From Gallionella sp. (GTDB lineage: Bacteria > Pseudomonadota > Gammaproteobacteria > Burkholderiales > Gallionellaceae): a stretch of 64,000 nucleotides of DNA. Shown here piece after piece: positions 40,786 through 52,334 of the stretch (position 1 is its first letter; the number at the start of each line of letters is the position of its first letter). The stretch is from contig JADGRL010000003.1 in NCBI GenBank assembly GCA_017880865.1, forward strand, positions 1 through 64,000. The letters are read 5' to 3'. The translations under genes were made by a program, and so were the position numbers. The notes beneath the pieces were generated by a model. That model did no database searches. It saw only the letters and a list, made by a program, of their open reading frames with translations, and was not told the DNA's origin.

Positions 40786-41935
40786 ATTCGTCACTCGCTT
40801 GATTAGTTTGATATTCGTTAGCTGCAGCGGCCGTCTCACTTGCAATTGCGGCCTGACGCGCAGCCTTGGCTTCCATCAACGCCTGCCGCAACCCTTCCAG
40901 ACCCGCGCCACTTTTGGCACTCAGAAAAACGCGGGAGATTCTACCATAATCGTCGCGCTGCACGCTGGGCGGCACATCCTGCAAGTCGATCTTATTGAAC
41001 ACCAGAACCTGCGGAATACCCGCCGCATCGATCTCGGAGAGCACCTTGTTCACCTCGGCAATCTGATCGTCGCGATTGGGATTGCTGGCATCCACCACAT
41101 GCAGCAACAAATCGGCCTGTATCGTCTCCTCCAGCGTGCTGCGAAATGCGGCGACCAACCCGTGCGGCAGATGACGGATGAAACCGACCGTGTCCGACAC
41201 CACGATTTCTCCGGTCTCTTCGGTGTACATGCGGCGCGAAGTGGTATCCAGCGTGGCGAACAACTGGTCGGCCACATACACGTTGGCGCGGGTCAGCTTG
41301 TTGAACAGCGTGGATTTTCCCGCATTGGTATAGCCGACGATAGACACAGACAGCACATCATGGCGATTGCGCGCGCGGCGCTGTACGACACGCTGATGCT
41401 TGAGTTTTTCGAGGCGCTCCTTCAACAGATGCACGCGCTTATCCATCTTGCGCCTGTCCAGCTCCAGCTGGGTTTCGCCGGGGCCGCGCGCGCCCACCGC
41501 GAATTTCTGCTGCCCCATATCGGCACCCTGCCCGACCAGACGTGCGGCGAGATACTTGAGTTGCGCCAACTCCACCTGAACCTTGCCCTCATGACTTTGC
41601 GCGCGCTGCGCAAAAATATCCAGGATCAACATGGTGCGGTCGATCACGCGGGTATTCAGTTTGGTGGTCAGGTTGCGCATTTGCGCCGGGGAAAGATCGT
41701 GATTGAAAATGACCAGAGGAACTTCCATGCGCTCGACAATCTCGGCGATTTCCTGCACCTTGCCGCTGCCCGCGAACAACGCCGCATCGGGACGTTGCCG
41801 TTTGGCTTCAATGACGGCCAAGGTGCGCACGCCGGCGGTTTCGGCCAGCAAACGCAGCTCCTCCAGACTCTCGCTATGGTCGCTATGGCCGAAATCAATA
41901 CTGACTAATATTGCGGCCTCGGGCTGTTGCTGCAT
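40772..41935 (-). CDS. hflX: GTPase HflX
   Basis: VSIVGYTNAGKSTLFNKLT, DTVGFIRHLP. Confidence 0.95.
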   Translation of the reverse strand: MQQQPEAAILVSIDFGHSDHSESLEELRLLAETAGVRTLAVIEAKRQRPDAALFAGSGKVQEIAEIVERMEVPLVIFNHDLSPAQMRNLTTKLNTRVIDRTMLILDIFAQRAQSHEGKVQVELAQLKYLAARLVGQGADMGQQKFAVGARGPGETQLELDRRKMDKRVHLLKERLEKLKHQRVVQRRARNRHDVLSVSIVGYTNAGKSTLFNKLTRANVYVADQLFATLDTTSRRMYTEETGEIVVSDTVGFIRHLPHGLVAAFRSTLEETIQADLLLHVVDASNPNRDDQIAEVNKVLSEIDAAGIPQVLVFNKIDLQDVPPSVQRDDYGRISRVFLSAKSGAGLEGLRQALMEAKAARQAAIASETAAAANEYQTNQASDEYGIE

Positions 41936-42168
41936 TACTCTGCGTCGTCGTGTGAAATGCTGACCGAACGTGCCGGTACGATAGTCGAAATAGCGTGTTT
42001 ATAGACCATCTGGGTGATCGTGTTTTTCAGCAGCACCACATATTGATCAAACGACTCAACCTGGCCTTGCAGCTTGATGCCGTTCACCAGATAAATCGCT
42101 ACCTGCACATGCTCTTTACGCAGCATATTGAGGAACGGGTCTTGAAGTTGTTGTCCTTTTTCACTCAT
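41935..42168 (-). CDS. hfq: RNA chaperone Hfq
   Basis: [67 protein letters not shown]. Confidence 0.97.
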   Translation of the reverse strand: MSEKGQQLQDPFLNMLRKEHVQVAIYLVNGIKLQGQVESFDQYVVLLKNTITQMVYKHAISTIVPARSVSISHDDAE

Positions 42169-42487
42169 GTTATTGCTCTTATAGTTAGGAACGGGTTGGC
42201 ACTTTACTGGATTCCGGGGCGGCTGTGAACCCATTTGCCAGAAAATCATAGTAAGGACAATAAATTACACCACCCCGCTGATGCAAGCCTGCCTTCCAAA
42301 CAGGAAGAAAAACGACAACATCTCGCACTAGAGCATCGCGTTTGCACCTGTCGACAGTAAAACCTCTCCCCGTAACCGTCACGGGAACGGGGCCCACCCT
42401 TGATCCAGCTTTGGGGCCGACTGTTTTTTGTCCCAACAAAAATATCGGTTATCGCTTTGCCCGTGCCGCCTTGAGCGATGAAGCCAA

Positions 42488-42847
42488 TCAGGCGGACAAT
42501 TTCAAAATAAACTTGACCAACTTTTTGAGGTCGTCCTGGCTCTCGCTTTTCAGGTCGTTGCCGATCATCGGCATCGTTCCCCAGTTGCCGGGGCCGCCTT
42601 TGGATACCTTCATCAACAGACCTTGCTCCAATGGGTATTCTTTATTGTTGTATGTGTAGCTGGTAACGCCCTTGTAGCGACGGGAAACGTCCATCCAGGC
42701 TGGGCCAACAATCTTCTTGTCAATCGAGTGACAAAGTATGCATTTGTGATTTTTGGCCAACTCCGGCATATCGGTTGCCATTGCGCTACCCGCAAGCATT
42801 AGTCCTGTTACCAGTGCATTTACAATAAAAGCTTTCATCTTTTCCAA
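42488..42847 (-). CDS. c-type cytochrome (class I, c551/c552-like)
   Basis: Signal peptide; CILCHS heme motif; GPGNWGTMPMIGN Met ligand region. Confidence 0.88.
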   Translation of the reverse strand: MEKMKAFIVNALVTGLMLAGSAMATDMPELAKNHKCILCHSIDKKIVGPAWMDVSRRYKGVTSYTYNNKEYPLEQGLLMKVSKGGPGNWGTMPMIGNDLKSESQDDLKKLVKFILKLSA

Positions 42848-42975
42848 ACTACCTCATCATATTTTAAAAATGAAACCAGATATTCTGGCCTCAACAAACC
42901 AATCGGGTATCATTTTCATGACTTCCGAACTCCTGCCTTGGCACTAGCCTAAACGCATCTTTCCATCACTGCGAA

Positions 42976-43230
42976 TCATTTATATTTTTTCAGTTTGAGG
43001 GGGAGCAGTGCACCCACTACTGCCCCAATCGCGCCGCACAGCAATATCTTGTTGCGCAACTCATCGATGCCTGCAATAGATCGAAAAGCGTTTTGCAATG
43101 TATTCCCGCCAAATGAGAACAACGTCTTCAGGCTGACATACTCTCCGCCCAATTTACCGAAGAAAGCGTATCCAGCGATTAATCCTAAAACCGCGAAGGC
43201 CGTGATGCTGAGAATCATTCTAGTCTTCAA
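42976..43230 (-). CDS. Small hypothetical membrane protein
   Basis: 84 aa with two hydrophobic segments. Confidence 0.5.
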   Translation of the reverse strand: MKTRMILSITAFAVLGLIAGYAFFGKLGGEYVSLKTLFSFGGNTLQNAFRSIAGIDELRNKILLCGAIGAVVGALLPLKLKKYK

Positions 43231-43253
43231 GTTTTACTCCTTTTCATGTGCTT

Positions 43254-43709
43254 TCATTTCCACAGTACTCCCATCTGTGCGACTGCTATCGTGACCAGAC
43301 CGAGTGTCAGATTGACGGCGATCAGTTTGCGGATTTTACCCAATATCTCTCCCGCCTCTTTCCAGCGTTGTTTGGAGACATGCAGACTGAACGTCACATA
43401 ACAGGCGAAGAACACGTAGCCGTAGATCAGCATCATCGCCAGCCCCATGAGCAGCATGATGTGGATGTGACGGGCAACATGAATGACGCCGCCATACAAA
43501 TAGATCAGGTACAAACCGCTGATCAGCAGTGTTGCGACGGCGCCCCACACCCAGTTGAAGAAGCGGCGAAACACCGCGTCCCACAGGCGCAGGCGCTGAG
43601 GCGGTTCGAGAACGTCCAACGCAGCCGGGCGTAGCACCATGTAGGCGAAGAACATGCCGCCCACCCAAATCAGGGCGGCAAGTAGATGAATGAGTTTGAA
43701 CAGGATCAT
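43254..43709 (-). CDS. CopD-like integral membrane protein
   Basis: MILFKLIHLLAALIWVGGMFFAYMVLRPAAL...; four TM segments. Confidence 0.75.
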   Translation of the reverse strand: MILFKLIHLLAALIWVGGMFFAYMVLRPAALDVLEPPQRLRLWDAVFRRFFNWVWGAVATLLISGLYLIYLYGGVIHVARHIHIMLLMGLAMMLIYGYVFFACYVTFSLHVSKQRWKEAGEILGKIRKLIAVNLTLGLVTIAVAQMGVLWK

Positions 43710-43726
43710 GGTTTTTTAGTAGAAAC

Positions 43727-44302
43727 CTATCGTTCGAGTAATTCACGCACCGGCCTGAAACTTTTGCGATGCACAATCGATACGCCATGTTCGCGCAATG
43801 CGGCGAGGTGTGCTGCGGTGGGATAACCTTTGTGGTCTGCGAAACCGTAGTGCGGATAGGTCTCATGCAATTCCAGCATCAACGCGTCGCGCGAAGTCTT
43901 CGCCAAAATTGAAGCGGCAGAAATCGCGGCGACCTTGCTGTCACCCTTCACGATCGCCTGACTGGGAATACCGGTTTGCGGGCAATACAGACCGTCCACC
44001 AGCACTTGCTGCGGTTGAATAGGCAAGGCCAGCACGGCGCGCTTCATCGCCAGCAGCGTGGCTTGCAGGATGTTGATCCGGTCGATTTCACCGACATCCG
44101 CATACGCCACCGCCCATGCCAGCGCGCGTTCGCGGATGATCGGGGCCAGCCGGTCACGTTGTCGTTCGGAGAGTTTCTTGGAGTCATTCAAACCGGCGAT
44201 AGGATAATCCGGGTCGAGTATCACCGCCGCCGCGCTGACCGGGCCGGCCAGCGGGCCGCGCCCGGCCTCATCCACACCACATACGAAAATGAAACTGGAC
44301 AT
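43727..44302 (-). CDS. rnhB: Ribonuclease HII
   Basis: [32 protein letters not shown] at 44302. Confidence 0.95.
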   Translation of the reverse strand: MSSFIFVCGVDEAGRGPLAGPVSAAAVILDPDYPIAGLNDSKKLSERQRDRLAPIIRERALAWAVAYADVGEIDRINILQATLLAMKRAVLALPIQPQQVLVDGLYCPQTGIPSQAIVKGDSKVAAISAASILAKTSRDALMLELHETYPHYGFADHKGYPTAAHLAALREHGVSIVHRKSFRPVRELLER

Positions 44303-44309
44303 TCGGCGG

Positions 44310-45464
44310 TCAGGCTTTTGGCAAGTACGGCAGGATAGCCGCAGCCGCTTTCTGCGCGGTGTTTTGGCGCAAGGTTCGATGCAGCGCGATGAAAGTTTCT
44401 TCAAGCTGCGCCACGGCTACCTTGTTGTTGACCAGATTGAGCAAAGCCTGGGTGAGATTTTCCGGTGTGGCATCATCCTGCATCAGTTCCGGCACGACGA
44501 AGCGTCCGCACAGAATATTGGGCAATCCAAAATAAGGCTGATAACTTTTACGCTTCATCAACCACCACGACAACGCCGACATGCGGTAAGTGATCACCAT
44601 CGGTCGCTTGAGCAGAGCGGCTTCCAGCGTGGCGGTTCCCGACGCGACCAGTACGCCATCGGCAACGATCATCGCATCCTGCGCATGTCCGAACAGCATG
44701 GTGATCGACAATTCCTGCGCGTCGCAATCATAAAGTGCCTGCTCGAAAATACCGCGCGTTTCGCGGCTCACCAGCGGCACCAGAAAGCGCGCTTCCGGCA
44801 GTTGTTGCAAGATCAGTTTGGCCGTCTCGATATAGGTATGCGCAAGAGATTTGACTTCGCTCTGGCGACTGCCGGGAAGAAATGCGAACACCTTAGCCTT
44901 GAGCGGAATGCGCATCGTCTCGCGCATCTCGGCACGCTTCGGTTGCTCCGGCAACATGTCGGCAAGAGGATGCCCGACATAATCCACCGGCACACCGGCT
45001 TCGTTGTAGAGCTTGGGTTCATGCGGAAACAGCGCGAGCAAATGCGAAACCGCACGTTTGATCTTATGGATACGCTCCCCGCGCCACGCCCATATCGACG
45101 GACTGACGTAGTGGATAGTAGGTATGCCATGCTGCTTGAGGGCTAATTCCAGATCAAGATTGAAATCTGGCGCGTCTATCCCGATGAACAAATCCGGGCG
45201 ATTAGCCAGAAAATGGGCGCGCAGCTTGCGGCGTATACCGACGATCTCGATGTAGTGGCGCAGTACTTCGACATAACCGTTCACCGCCAGCTTTTCCATC
45301 GGGAACAATACTTCCATACCGGCAGATTGCATCTTGGGGCCGCCGATGCCGATGAACTTTAAATCGGGGCGAGCTTCTTTCAGGGCTACCATTAAATGGC
45401 TGCCGAGCAGATCGCCGGATGCTTCGCCTGCGACAATACCTATTGTGATTTTTTTCTGCTGCAT
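44310..45464 (-). CDS. lpxB: Lipid-A-disaccharide synthase
   Basis: [38 protein letters not shown]. Confidence 0.96.
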   Translation of the reverse strand: MQQKKITIGIVAGEASGDLLGSHLMVALKEARPDLKFIGIGGPKMQSAGMEVLFPMEKLAVNGYVEVLRHYIEIVGIRRKLRAHFLANRPDLFIGIDAPDFNLDLELALKQHGIPTIHYVSPSIWAWRGERIHKIKRAVSHLLALFPHEPKLYNEAGVPVDYVGHPLADMLPEQPKRAEMRETMRIPLKAKVFAFLPGSRQSEVKSLAHTYIETAKLILQQLPEARFLVPLVSRETRGIFEQALYDCDAQELSITMLFGHAQDAMIVADGVLVASGTATLEAALLKRPMVITYRMSALSWWLMKRKSYQPYFGLPNILCGRFVVPELMQDDATPENLTQALLNLVNNKVAVAQLEETFIALHRTLRQNTAQKAAAAILPYLPKA

Positions 45465-45507
45465 TGAAATAACCTATTTAAAAACCTCTTCACACAACAC
45501 TGCGAGC

Positions 45508-45570
45508 ATATAACCTTGCGACCTTATTGGCGTAGCTTACCCAGTCAGACAGATGGTTGGTCGAATCATC
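45508..45570 (-). repeat. Dispersed hairpin repeat, unit D (degenerate), in the lpxA-lpxB gap
   Basis: ataaccttgcgaccttattggcgtagcttacccagtcagacagatggttggtcgaatcatc; shares TTGGCGTAGYTTRCC...AGTCAGA...GATGG with unit C2. Confidence 0.6.
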
Positions 45571-45592
45571 AGTCGTTGTGCAAAGGTTTTTA

Positions 45593-46363
45593 TTAACGAA
45601 CGATGCCGCGCTGAGAAATAGCGAGGAAATCTACCAACGGCTGCAACTCAGGGCTCTCCGCCTGTTGCGACTGAATCGCGGATTTGGCATCATCGAAGCT
45701 GAGGCCGGATTTATAAAGCGTTTTATAAGCGCGCTTGATCGCCATAATCGAGGCACTGGAAAACCCGCGCCGCTTCAATCCCTCGGCGTTTATTCCATGT
45801 GGCGCGCAGGGATTGCCTGAAGCCAGCACATAAGGCGGCAGATCCTGCAACAGTACCGTGCTCACGCCGGTAATGACATGCGCGCCGACCTTGACGAACT
45901 GATGCACGCCAGTGAAACCGCCCAGTATCGCGTAATCGCCGATCTCCACATGCCCGGCCAACTGCGTGCAATTGGCGAGGATAGTATGATTACCCACTTG
46001 GCAATCGTGTGCCACATGCACGTAGGCCATGATCCAGTTGTGGCTCCCCATGCGCGTGACACCGACATCCTGCACCGTGCCGGTATTGAACGTGCAGGAT
46101 TCGCGTATCGTGTTGTGATCGCCGATTTCAAGCCTGGTCGGCTCGTTCGCATATTTCTTGTCCTGCGGAATCTCGCCCAATGAGCAAAATTGAAAAATGC
46201 GATTGTGCTGACCGATGCGCGTATGGCCGTTGATCACCACGTGCGGGCCGATCACCGTGCCTGCGCCGATCTCGACATGCTCGCCGATAATGGAATATGC
46301 GCCCACCTCGACGTCATCGGCGAGTCGGGCATTCGGGTGAATGAGTGCGGTGGGGTGGCGCAT
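45593..46363 (-). CDS. lpxA: UDP-N-acetylglucosamine acyltransferase
   Basis: Hexapeptide repeats; [44 protein letters not shown]. Confidence 0.96.
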   Translation of the reverse strand: MRHPTALIHPNARLADDVEVGAYSIIGEHVEIGAGTVIGPHVVINGHTRIGQHNRIFQFCSLGEIPQDKKYANEPTRLEIGDHNTIRESCTFNTGTVQDVGVTRMGSHNWIMAYVHVAHDCQVGNHTILANCTQLAGHVEIGDYAILGGFTGVHQFVKVGAHVITGVSTVLLQDLPPYVLASGNPCAPHGINAEGLKRRGFSSASIMAIKRAYKTLYKSGLSFDDAKSAIQSQQAESPELQPLVDFLAISQRGIVR

Positions 46364-46812
46364 TATGGAACCGATTTTACTGTGCACATCAGCTCCGCTT
46401 CGGCAGCCAGTTGGCCATCTACTTCTACGGACGCACTGAATTTGAACACCCCGCGCATACTGCGGATGACGGCCGCCTTGATGATCAACTGATCGCCGGG
46501 GGTGACCGGACGTTTGAAGCGCGCACCGTCGATTCCCGCAAAGTAATACACCGACTTGCCGTCCAGTTTCACATCCATGGTCTTGAACGAAAGCAGCGCG
46601 GCGGCCTGCGCCATCGCCTCGACAAGCAGTACGCCCGGCATCACAGGATGATGCGGGTAATGTCCCGGGAAGAACGGTTCATTGATGGTCACATTTTTCA
46701 ACGCCACAATGCCTTTTCCGGGTTCCACCGATAGCACGCGATCTATCAACAAAAACGGATAGCGGTGCGGCAGATATTGTAAAATTTCATTGATGTCCAT
46801 TTGTGTACTCAT
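46363..46812 (-). CDS. fabZ: 3-hydroxyacyl-ACP dehydratase FabZ
   Basis: [33 protein letters not shown]. Confidence 0.96.
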   Translation of the reverse strand: MSTQMDINEILQYLPHRYPFLLIDRVLSVEPGKGIVALKNVTINEPFFPGHYPHHPVMPGVLLVEAMAQAAALLSFKTMDVKLDGKSVYYFAGIDGARFKRPVTPGDQLIIKAAVIRSMRGVFKFSASVEVDGQLAAEAELMCTVKSVP

Positions 46813-46843
46813 CGGTCTTTCCTTTTATTTATTGATGCCCGTT

Positions 46844-47881
46844 TTAATGTTGCGAATTTAACAATTTAAGCTCTTGTTCCAGTGTTTTGATGCGCTGTGC
46901 CAGATCGTCCAGATGACGCAGATGCACGGTGTTCTTGCGCCAGTCCTCCGCCTTGGAAAACGGAAAAATAGCGGCATAGGAACCCGCTTCGCGGATGGAC
47001 TTTCCAATCAGCGTAAACGCAGCGATCTCCACATGATCCGCTATTTGCAAATGCCCCAGAATCCCCGCACTCCCGCCGATCCGGCAATAGCGCCCGATGG
47101 TGGTACTGCCCGCGATACCGACACATCCGGCGATTGCGGTGTGCGCGCCGATGCGCACGTTATGCGCGATTTGAATCTGGTTGTCCAGCTTCACCCCGTC
47201 CTCAATCACCGTGTCATCCAGTGCGCCACGATCAATCGTCGTGTTCGCGCCGATCTCCACGTCGTGGCCGATCACGACCCGGCCGATTTGCGGAATCTTG
47301 ATCCAGCGTCCCGCATCCATCGCGAAGCCGAATCCATCCGCCCCGATCACTACACCGGAATGCGCAATCAGATTATCGCCGATCACGCAGTCATGATAAA
47401 TCACCACACGAGGATACAGTCGCACATGGCTGCCGATGACCGCATGATCGCCGATGTAACAGCCCGCGCCGATCACGCTGAAAGCCCCAATCGTAGCCCC
47501 GGCACCGATCACGGCGGTCGCGGCGATGCTGGCAGTCGCGTCTATCACAGCGCCTTCGCCGATGACCGCACTAGGATGAATGCCGGGTATCGCTTCCGGC
47601 AAAGAATTCAGCAAGGACGATACCCTGGCGAAATATGCATAAGGATTGTCCGAGATGATGCGAGGCATCCCGGTCGCATCTGCATCAGCTTCACCAAGAA
47701 TCACCGCACCGGCTTGAGTGCTGGCAAGCTGTGCATGATACTTTTTGTTAGTGAGGAAGCTGATTTGATCCGGCCGCGCTTTTTCCAGCGTTGAAACCTG
47801 GGAGATGCGCACCTCGGCATCACCCAATACGCGCCCGCCCAACCGCGCTGCAATCTCGGATAATCGGTAGGAAACAGTCAT
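46844..47881 (-). CDS. lpxD: UDP-3-O-(3-hydroxymyristoyl)glucosamine N-acyltransferase
   Basis: Hexapeptide repeats; LGGRVLGDAEVRISQVSTLEKARPDQISFLTNKKYHAQL. Confidence 0.96.
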   Translation of the reverse strand: MTVSYRLSEIAARLGGRVLGDAEVRISQVSTLEKARPDQISFLTNKKYHAQLASTQAGAVILGEADADATGMPRIISDNPYAYFARVSSLLNSLPEAIPGIHPSAVIGEGAVIDATASIAATAVIGAGATIGAFSVIGAGCYIGDHAVIGSHVRLYPRVVIYHDCVIGDNLIAHSGVVIGADGFGFAMDAGRWIKIPQIGRVVIGHDVEIGANTTIDRGALDDTVIEDGVKLDNQIQIAHNVRIGAHTAIAGCVGIAGSTTIGRYCRIGGSAGILGHLQIADHVEIAAFTLIGKSIREAGSYAAIFPFSKAEDWRKNTVHLRHLDDLAQRIKTLEQELKLLNSQH

Positions 47882-47896
47882 GCGCGCAATACCCGC

Positions 47897-48433
47897 TTAT
47901 TTGCCAGTCTTGGTATCTGGCTTGTTATCAGGCTTGCTCTCGGCAAGATGCTTGATCACCATATCGGTGATGTCTATTTTCGGATTGCGATACACGGCTT
48001 CCTGCAAAATCAAGTCAAACTTCTCCGCTTCGGCAATCGCCTGAATAGCCTTGTTGGCCTGCTCCAGTACGATGGCCAGCTCTTCGTTCTTGCGCAAATT
48101 CAAGTCCTCGCGAAACTCGCGCTGCATGCGTTGCAAATCCACATTCATCGCAGTCAATTCGCGCTCCTTGTTGCGATGATCGGCATCGGTGGGCTTACCG
48201 TCTTCCTTGTCCAGCGAGGCTTGCAACTCTTTTGCCTGTTTCATCAATTTCTTGATTGCCTGGTCGCGCACGGAAAATTCCTTTTCAATTTTACTTTCCG
48301 CCCTCATCGCGGGCGCAGACTCACGCAACACGCGCTCGGTATCCACCACACCAATTTTAAAATCCGCAGCATGAGCCGCTGTCACACCCAGCAACAAGGC
48401 CAACATACCTGTATTGATCATCATTTTCATCAT
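47897..48433 (-). CDS. skp: OmpH/Skp family periplasmic chaperone
   Basis: Signal peptide; ADFKIGVVDTERVLRESAPA; between bamA and lpxD; ATG at 48433 or nearby. Confidence 0.9.
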   Translation of the reverse strand: MMKMMINTGMLALLLGVTAAHAADFKIGVVDTERVLRESAPAMRAESKIEKEFSVRDQAIKKLMKQAKELQASLDKEDGKPTDADHRNKERELTAMNVDLQRMQREFREDLNLRKNEELAIVLEQANKAIQAIAEAEKFDLILQEAVYRNPKIDITDMVIKHLAESKPDNKPDTKTGK

Positions 48434-48462
48434 CGGCTCCTTACACCTCATCAGTGCTGTTA

Positions 48463-48524
48463 TCATAACCAGCGACTTGTATGATGTTTTTTATCATGCT
48501 AGTCGAATGGTTAGTCGTTCCATC
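48463..48524 (-). repeat. Dispersed hairpin repeat, unit C1
   Basis: tcaTAACCAgCGACTtgtATGATgttttttATCATgctAGTCGaaTGGTTAgtcgttccatc. Confidence 0.85.
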
Positions 48525-48546
48525 ATAAGTAGTGGCTTGCCAGCGT

Positions 48547-48600
48547 TAACCAATGACTTGTTGGCGTAGTTTGCCAACTTAGTCAGATGGCTATGCAAAG
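48547..48600 (-). repeat. Dispersed hairpin repeat, unit C2
   Basis: taaccaaTGACTtGTTGGCgtagttTGCCAACttAGTCAgatggctatgcaaag. Confidence 0.8.
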
Positions 48601-48635
48601 CTTTTTTCTGGTTTAGCCAATATTTAGTAGTTTTA

Positions 48636-48697
48636 TCATAACCAGCCACTACGTTGTCGTCTTTTGACAACGTAGTGGAATGACTAGGAGTTTCATC
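48636..48697 (-). repeat. Dispersed hairpin repeat, unit C3 (reaches the bamA stop codon)
   Basis: tcataaccagCCACTACGTTGTCgtcttttGACAACGTAGTGGaatgactaggagtttcatc. Confidence 0.85.
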
Positions 48698-50975
48698 AGA
48701 ACACCGAACCCAAAGTAAATTGGAATTTTTGCAATTTATCCACCGGCTGTTTATTGATCGGCACAGCATAACTAAATTTTAGCGGCCCCACCGGAGATAT
48801 CCAAGTAACGGCCACGCCTGAAGAATAACGCATTCCTGCACTGCCCGGCAGATCACCGGGCCCGTAGACGGCTCCCGCATCGATAAATGTGCTCAGGCGC
48901 ACGGATTTTTCATTGCCCGTTCCCGGAAAGGGCATCAACAACTCGGTTCCGCCAAGCACGCGACGCGGGCCTCCCAATACCGCATTCGTCGAATCGCGCG
49001 GACCCAGCGAATTGGGATCATAGCCTCTCACCGAGCCGGGACCGCCGGCATAAAAATTCTTGAAAAACGGCAACTCCTTGCCACCATAACCGCCTGCAAT
49101 CCCGGCCTCGCCATGCATCAGCAGGGTGACCTCTTTGCTCAGTGGATAGAACCATTGATGCTGGTAATTCAATTTGTAATAACGCATGTCGAACACCGGC
49201 AACGCAATTTCCGCAAAGGCGCGTTGCATCGTCCCTCTGGTGGTATAAATTGCGCTGTCCAGGCTATCTCTGCCCCAGCCTATCGTTCCCAGCAAATTGC
49301 TGTTGGTCGTACCGTTAACATTGACGTAATTTATCAATCGCTGCGGGCTGCTTGAAAATAACCCCAACTGAGTTCTTTCGACCGCCAGACCATAGCTGAT
49401 CGTATCATTTTCGGCGATCGGCACACCAAAACGCACACCACCGCCCAGAGTATGCGATGAGTATTGACTGATCGCGGTGCTTTGCGAATCGGTATTGCGC
49501 TTATAAACATCAAAGCCCCGACTCACGCCATCATCGGTGAAATAGGGATTAGTGTAAGAAACCGAGTAAACCTGATTAATTTTGCTGGTATTGATTTGAG
49601 TGGACAGATAATTGCCAGAGCCAAACAAATTAGCCTGCGTCACACCGCCGGATAGCACCAGACCTTCGCCACTCGAATAGCCCGCGCCCACCGACACACT
49701 TCCGGTTGATTTTTCCTTGACCGACACGTTCACATCCACCTGATCTGCCGCGCCTTGTACTGCCGGAGTTTCAATATTCACCTCGGAAAAGAAATCCAGC
49801 TTGTCAACGCGCTGTTTGGATTTCTTGATTTTTTCCACATCGAACCACTCGCCTTCCGTCTGACGGAACTCGCGGCGTATGACCTCATCGCGTGTTTTGT
49901 TATTTCCTGCAACGTTAATGCGGGAAATATACACGCGCTGCCCGGGATCAACCACAAAATTAAAAGAGACCAGGTGCTTTTCCTTATCTATTTCCGGAAT
50001 CGCATTGACATTGGCGAAGGCATAGCCCTCCTGCCCCAAACGTTCTCCAATTTTCTTGCTGGTTTCGGTCATACCCTTGCGCGAAAAAGTATCCCCGGCT
50101 TTGACCTGCACGAGCTTTTCGATTTCCGCCTTGGGTATCAACGTATCACCGGACACGCTCACTTTGGAAACGGTATATTTCTCGCCTTCGGTCAAATTGA
50201 TCGTAAGGTAAATATCCTTCTTGTCCGGCGTGATTGAAACCTGGGTTGAATCAATACTGAATTCCAGATAACCGTTGTCCATATAGAACGAGCGCAGCGT
50301 CTCCTCGTCGGCGGACAGTTTTTGTTTGGAATACTGGTCGTTGCTGCTGAACCAGCCAAACCATCCTGGCGTGCCGAGCTTCATCAAATCCAGCAGCTCG
50401 GCTTCTTCGTAGGCATGGTTGCCGATCAAATTGATCTGCTTGATTTTTGATACTTCGCCTTCCACCACATTGAACACGATACTGACCCGGTTGCGTTCTA
50501 GTTCAGTAACGGTGGTCGTTACCTTGACGGCATATTTGCCACGCGCAACGTACTGACGTTTCAGTTCCTGAGTGGCTTTATCCAGCGCACCCTTGTCGAA
50601 AATGCGCGCTTCGGCCAGCCCCGCATATTTCATGCTTTCCTTGAGTTGCTCCTTGGGAAAATCCTTGACCCCTTTAACCTCGATGCTGGCGATCGAAGGC
50701 CGCTCCCGCACCTGCACAATCAACACGCCCTGCTCGACTTTCAGACGCACATCCTTGAAAAACCCGGTGGCATACAAGGCGTGTATCGCCGCAGCGGCCT
50801 GTTCGTTATCCATCGTTTCTCCGACCTTGACAGGCAGATAACTGAACACCGTCCCGGCTTCGGTACGCTGTATGCCCTCGACGCGAATATCCTTGACGGT
50901 GAATGGCTCGATTGCCCAAGCGGGATACATGCAGAACAGCAGGAAGAGTAATCCCGCCAGCTTTTTTATGTTCAT
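48696..50975 (-). CDS. bamA: Outer membrane protein assembly factor BamA
   Basis: POTRA repeats, PFTVKDIRVEGIQRTEAGTVFSYLPVKVGE; C-terminal barrel ending KLQKFQFTLGSVF. Confidence 0.96.
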   Translation of the reverse strand: MNIKKLAGLLFLLFCMYPAWAIEPFTVKDIRVEGIQRTEAGTVFSYLPVKVGETMDNEQAAAAIHALYATGFFKDVRLKVEQGVLIVQVRERPSIASIEVKGVKDFPKEQLKESMKYAGLAEARIFDKGALDKATQELKRQYVARGKYAVKVTTTVTELERNRVSIVFNVVEGEVSKIKQINLIGNHAYEEAELLDLMKLGTPGWFGWFSSNDQYSKQKLSADEETLRSFYMDNGYLEFSIDSTQVSITPDKKDIYLTINLTEGEKYTVSKVSVSGDTLIPKAEIEKLVQVKAGDTFSRKGMTETSKKIGERLGQEGYAFANVNAIPEIDKEKHLVSFNFVVDPGQRVYISRINVAGNNKTRDEVIRREFRQTEGEWFDVEKIKKSKQRVDKLDFFSEVNIETPAVQGAADQVDVNVSVKEKSTGSVSVGAGYSSGEGLVLSGGVTQANLFGSGNYLSTQINTSKINQVYSVSYTNPYFTDDGVSRGFDVYKRNTDSQSTAISQYSSHTLGGGVRFGVPIAENDTISYGLAVERTQLGLFSSSPQRLINYVNVNGTTNSNLLGTIGWGRDSLDSAIYTTRGTMQRAFAEIALPVFDMRYYKLNYQHQWFYPLSKEVTLLMHGEAGIAGGYGGKELPFFKNFYAGGPGSVRGYDPNSLGPRDSTNAVLGGPRRVLGGTELLMPFPGTGNEKSVRLSTFIDAGAVYGPGDLPGSAGMRYSSGVAVTWISPVGPLKFSYAVPINKQPVDKLQKFQFTLGSVF

Positions 50976-50978
50976 TAG

Positions 50979-52334
50979 TTAGCCTGAAATGAAGCGATTA
51001 ATATCGTTATATATAGCAAAGACCATCAGCGTGCCGAGCAGCGCGATGCCTATCTTCTGGCCGATTTCCATGGCCCGTTCTGAGACCGGGCTACCCTTGA
51101 CCAATTCGGCGACATAATACAGCAAGTGCCCGCCATCCAATAACGGGATGGGCAGCAAATTCAACACGCCGAGACTGATGCTGATCAACGCCATGAAGCT
51201 CAGATAAGCCACTATGCCCATTTTGGCGGACTGTCCGGCGTAATCGGCAATCGTCAGCGGGCCGCTCAGATTTTTCATCGACACCTCACCCATCACCATC
51301 TTGCCCATCATTTTCAAACTGATCTCAGAGGTCTCCCAAGTCTTGCGCAGCGACTGCGTCAAGGCTTCCAACGGGCCGTAGCTCACCTCGGTGAACATCG
51401 CCTGCCATGCAGCCACATCCACTTTTGGTCCCGCACCGATCTTGCCCACGGTCTTGCCGGATTCAGCAACGGCTTCTGGAACAACGGTGATGTGCAATGT
51501 CGCCACGCCACGCTCGACATCCAGCTGCACGGCCTGCCCGGGATGCGCGCGTATCACCTCCACCACCTCCATCCAGCGCTGCACCTCAGCCCCATTGGCA
51601 CGCAAAATATGATCGCCCTGTTGCAAGCCGGCATGTTGTGCCACGCTGTCTTCGGCAAAATTACCGATGACGGGCAGGACAAGCGGCTGATACAAATGCA
51701 AGCCGAGCTTATCGAGAAACTCGCCATCCAGATCCTTAGCTTCTATGCTGCTCAAATCCAGCAAGTGAAACAAGTGTGTGCCGCCAACACCCTGCGCCTC
51801 GATTTTCACCTCACCCTGTTTCAGAGCCAAATCCAGCAGCATCCAGTGCAATTCCTGCCAGCTCGGGATAGTCTCGCCATTGATGCTGAGTATCATTTCA
51901 CCCGATTGCATCTGCGCGATGGCCGCAGGCGTACCCAGTGGCACATCGCCCAGAGTCGGTTTTAGCCCCGGTACGCCGTGCATGAACAAACCCCAGTACA
52001 ACACGATGGCCAGCAAAAAATTCGCCAGCGGTCCTGCCACCACGATCGCCATGCGCTGCAATACCGGCTTGCGATTGAAGGCGTAGGGAAAATCCTCAGG
52101 CGCAACCTCTTCTTCGCGCTCGTCCAGCATCTTGACGTAGCCACCCAGCGGAACGGCGGAAATCACCCATTCGGTATCGCTGCTGGCAAAGCGTTTACGG
52201 TAAATCACCTTGCCGAAGCCTAACGAAAAACACAGCACCCTCACACCGAATCGGCGCGCCACCCAAAAATGCCCCAGCTCATGGAACACGACCAGCAGCG
52301 CGATTGCGCCGGCAAATGCGAGCAAGGTAATCAT
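50979..52334 (-). CDS. rseP: RIP metalloprotease RseP
   Basis: [17 protein letters not shown] HExxH, two [17 protein letters not shown]. Confidence 0.96.
   Translation of the reverse strand: MITLLAFAGAIALLVVFHELGHFWVARRFGVRVLCFSLGFGKVIYRKRFASSDTEWVISAVPLGGYVKMLDEREEEVAPEDFPYAFNRKPVLQRMAIVVAGPLANFLLAIVLYWGLFMHGVPGLKPTLGDVPLGTPAAIAQMQSGEMILSINGETIPSWQELHWMLLDLALKQGEVKIEAQGVGGTHLFHLLDLSSIEAKDLDGEFLDKLGLHLYQPLVLPVIGNFAEDSVAQHAGLQQGDHILRANGAEVQRWMEVVEVIRAHPGQAVQLDVERGVATLHITVVPEAVAESGKTVGKIGAGPKVDVAAWQAMFTEVSYGPLEALTQSLRKTWETSEISLKMMGKMVMGEVSMKNLSGPLTIADYAGQSAKMGIVAYLSFMALISISLGVLNLLPIPLLDGGHLLYYVAELVKGSPVSERAMEIGQKIGIALLGTLMVFAIYNDINRFISG

Noticed and set aside
42342-42659. 105-aa plus-strand ORF between hfq and the cytochrome gene
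   Set aside because: Overlaps the cytochrome c CDS antisense; no coding evidence.
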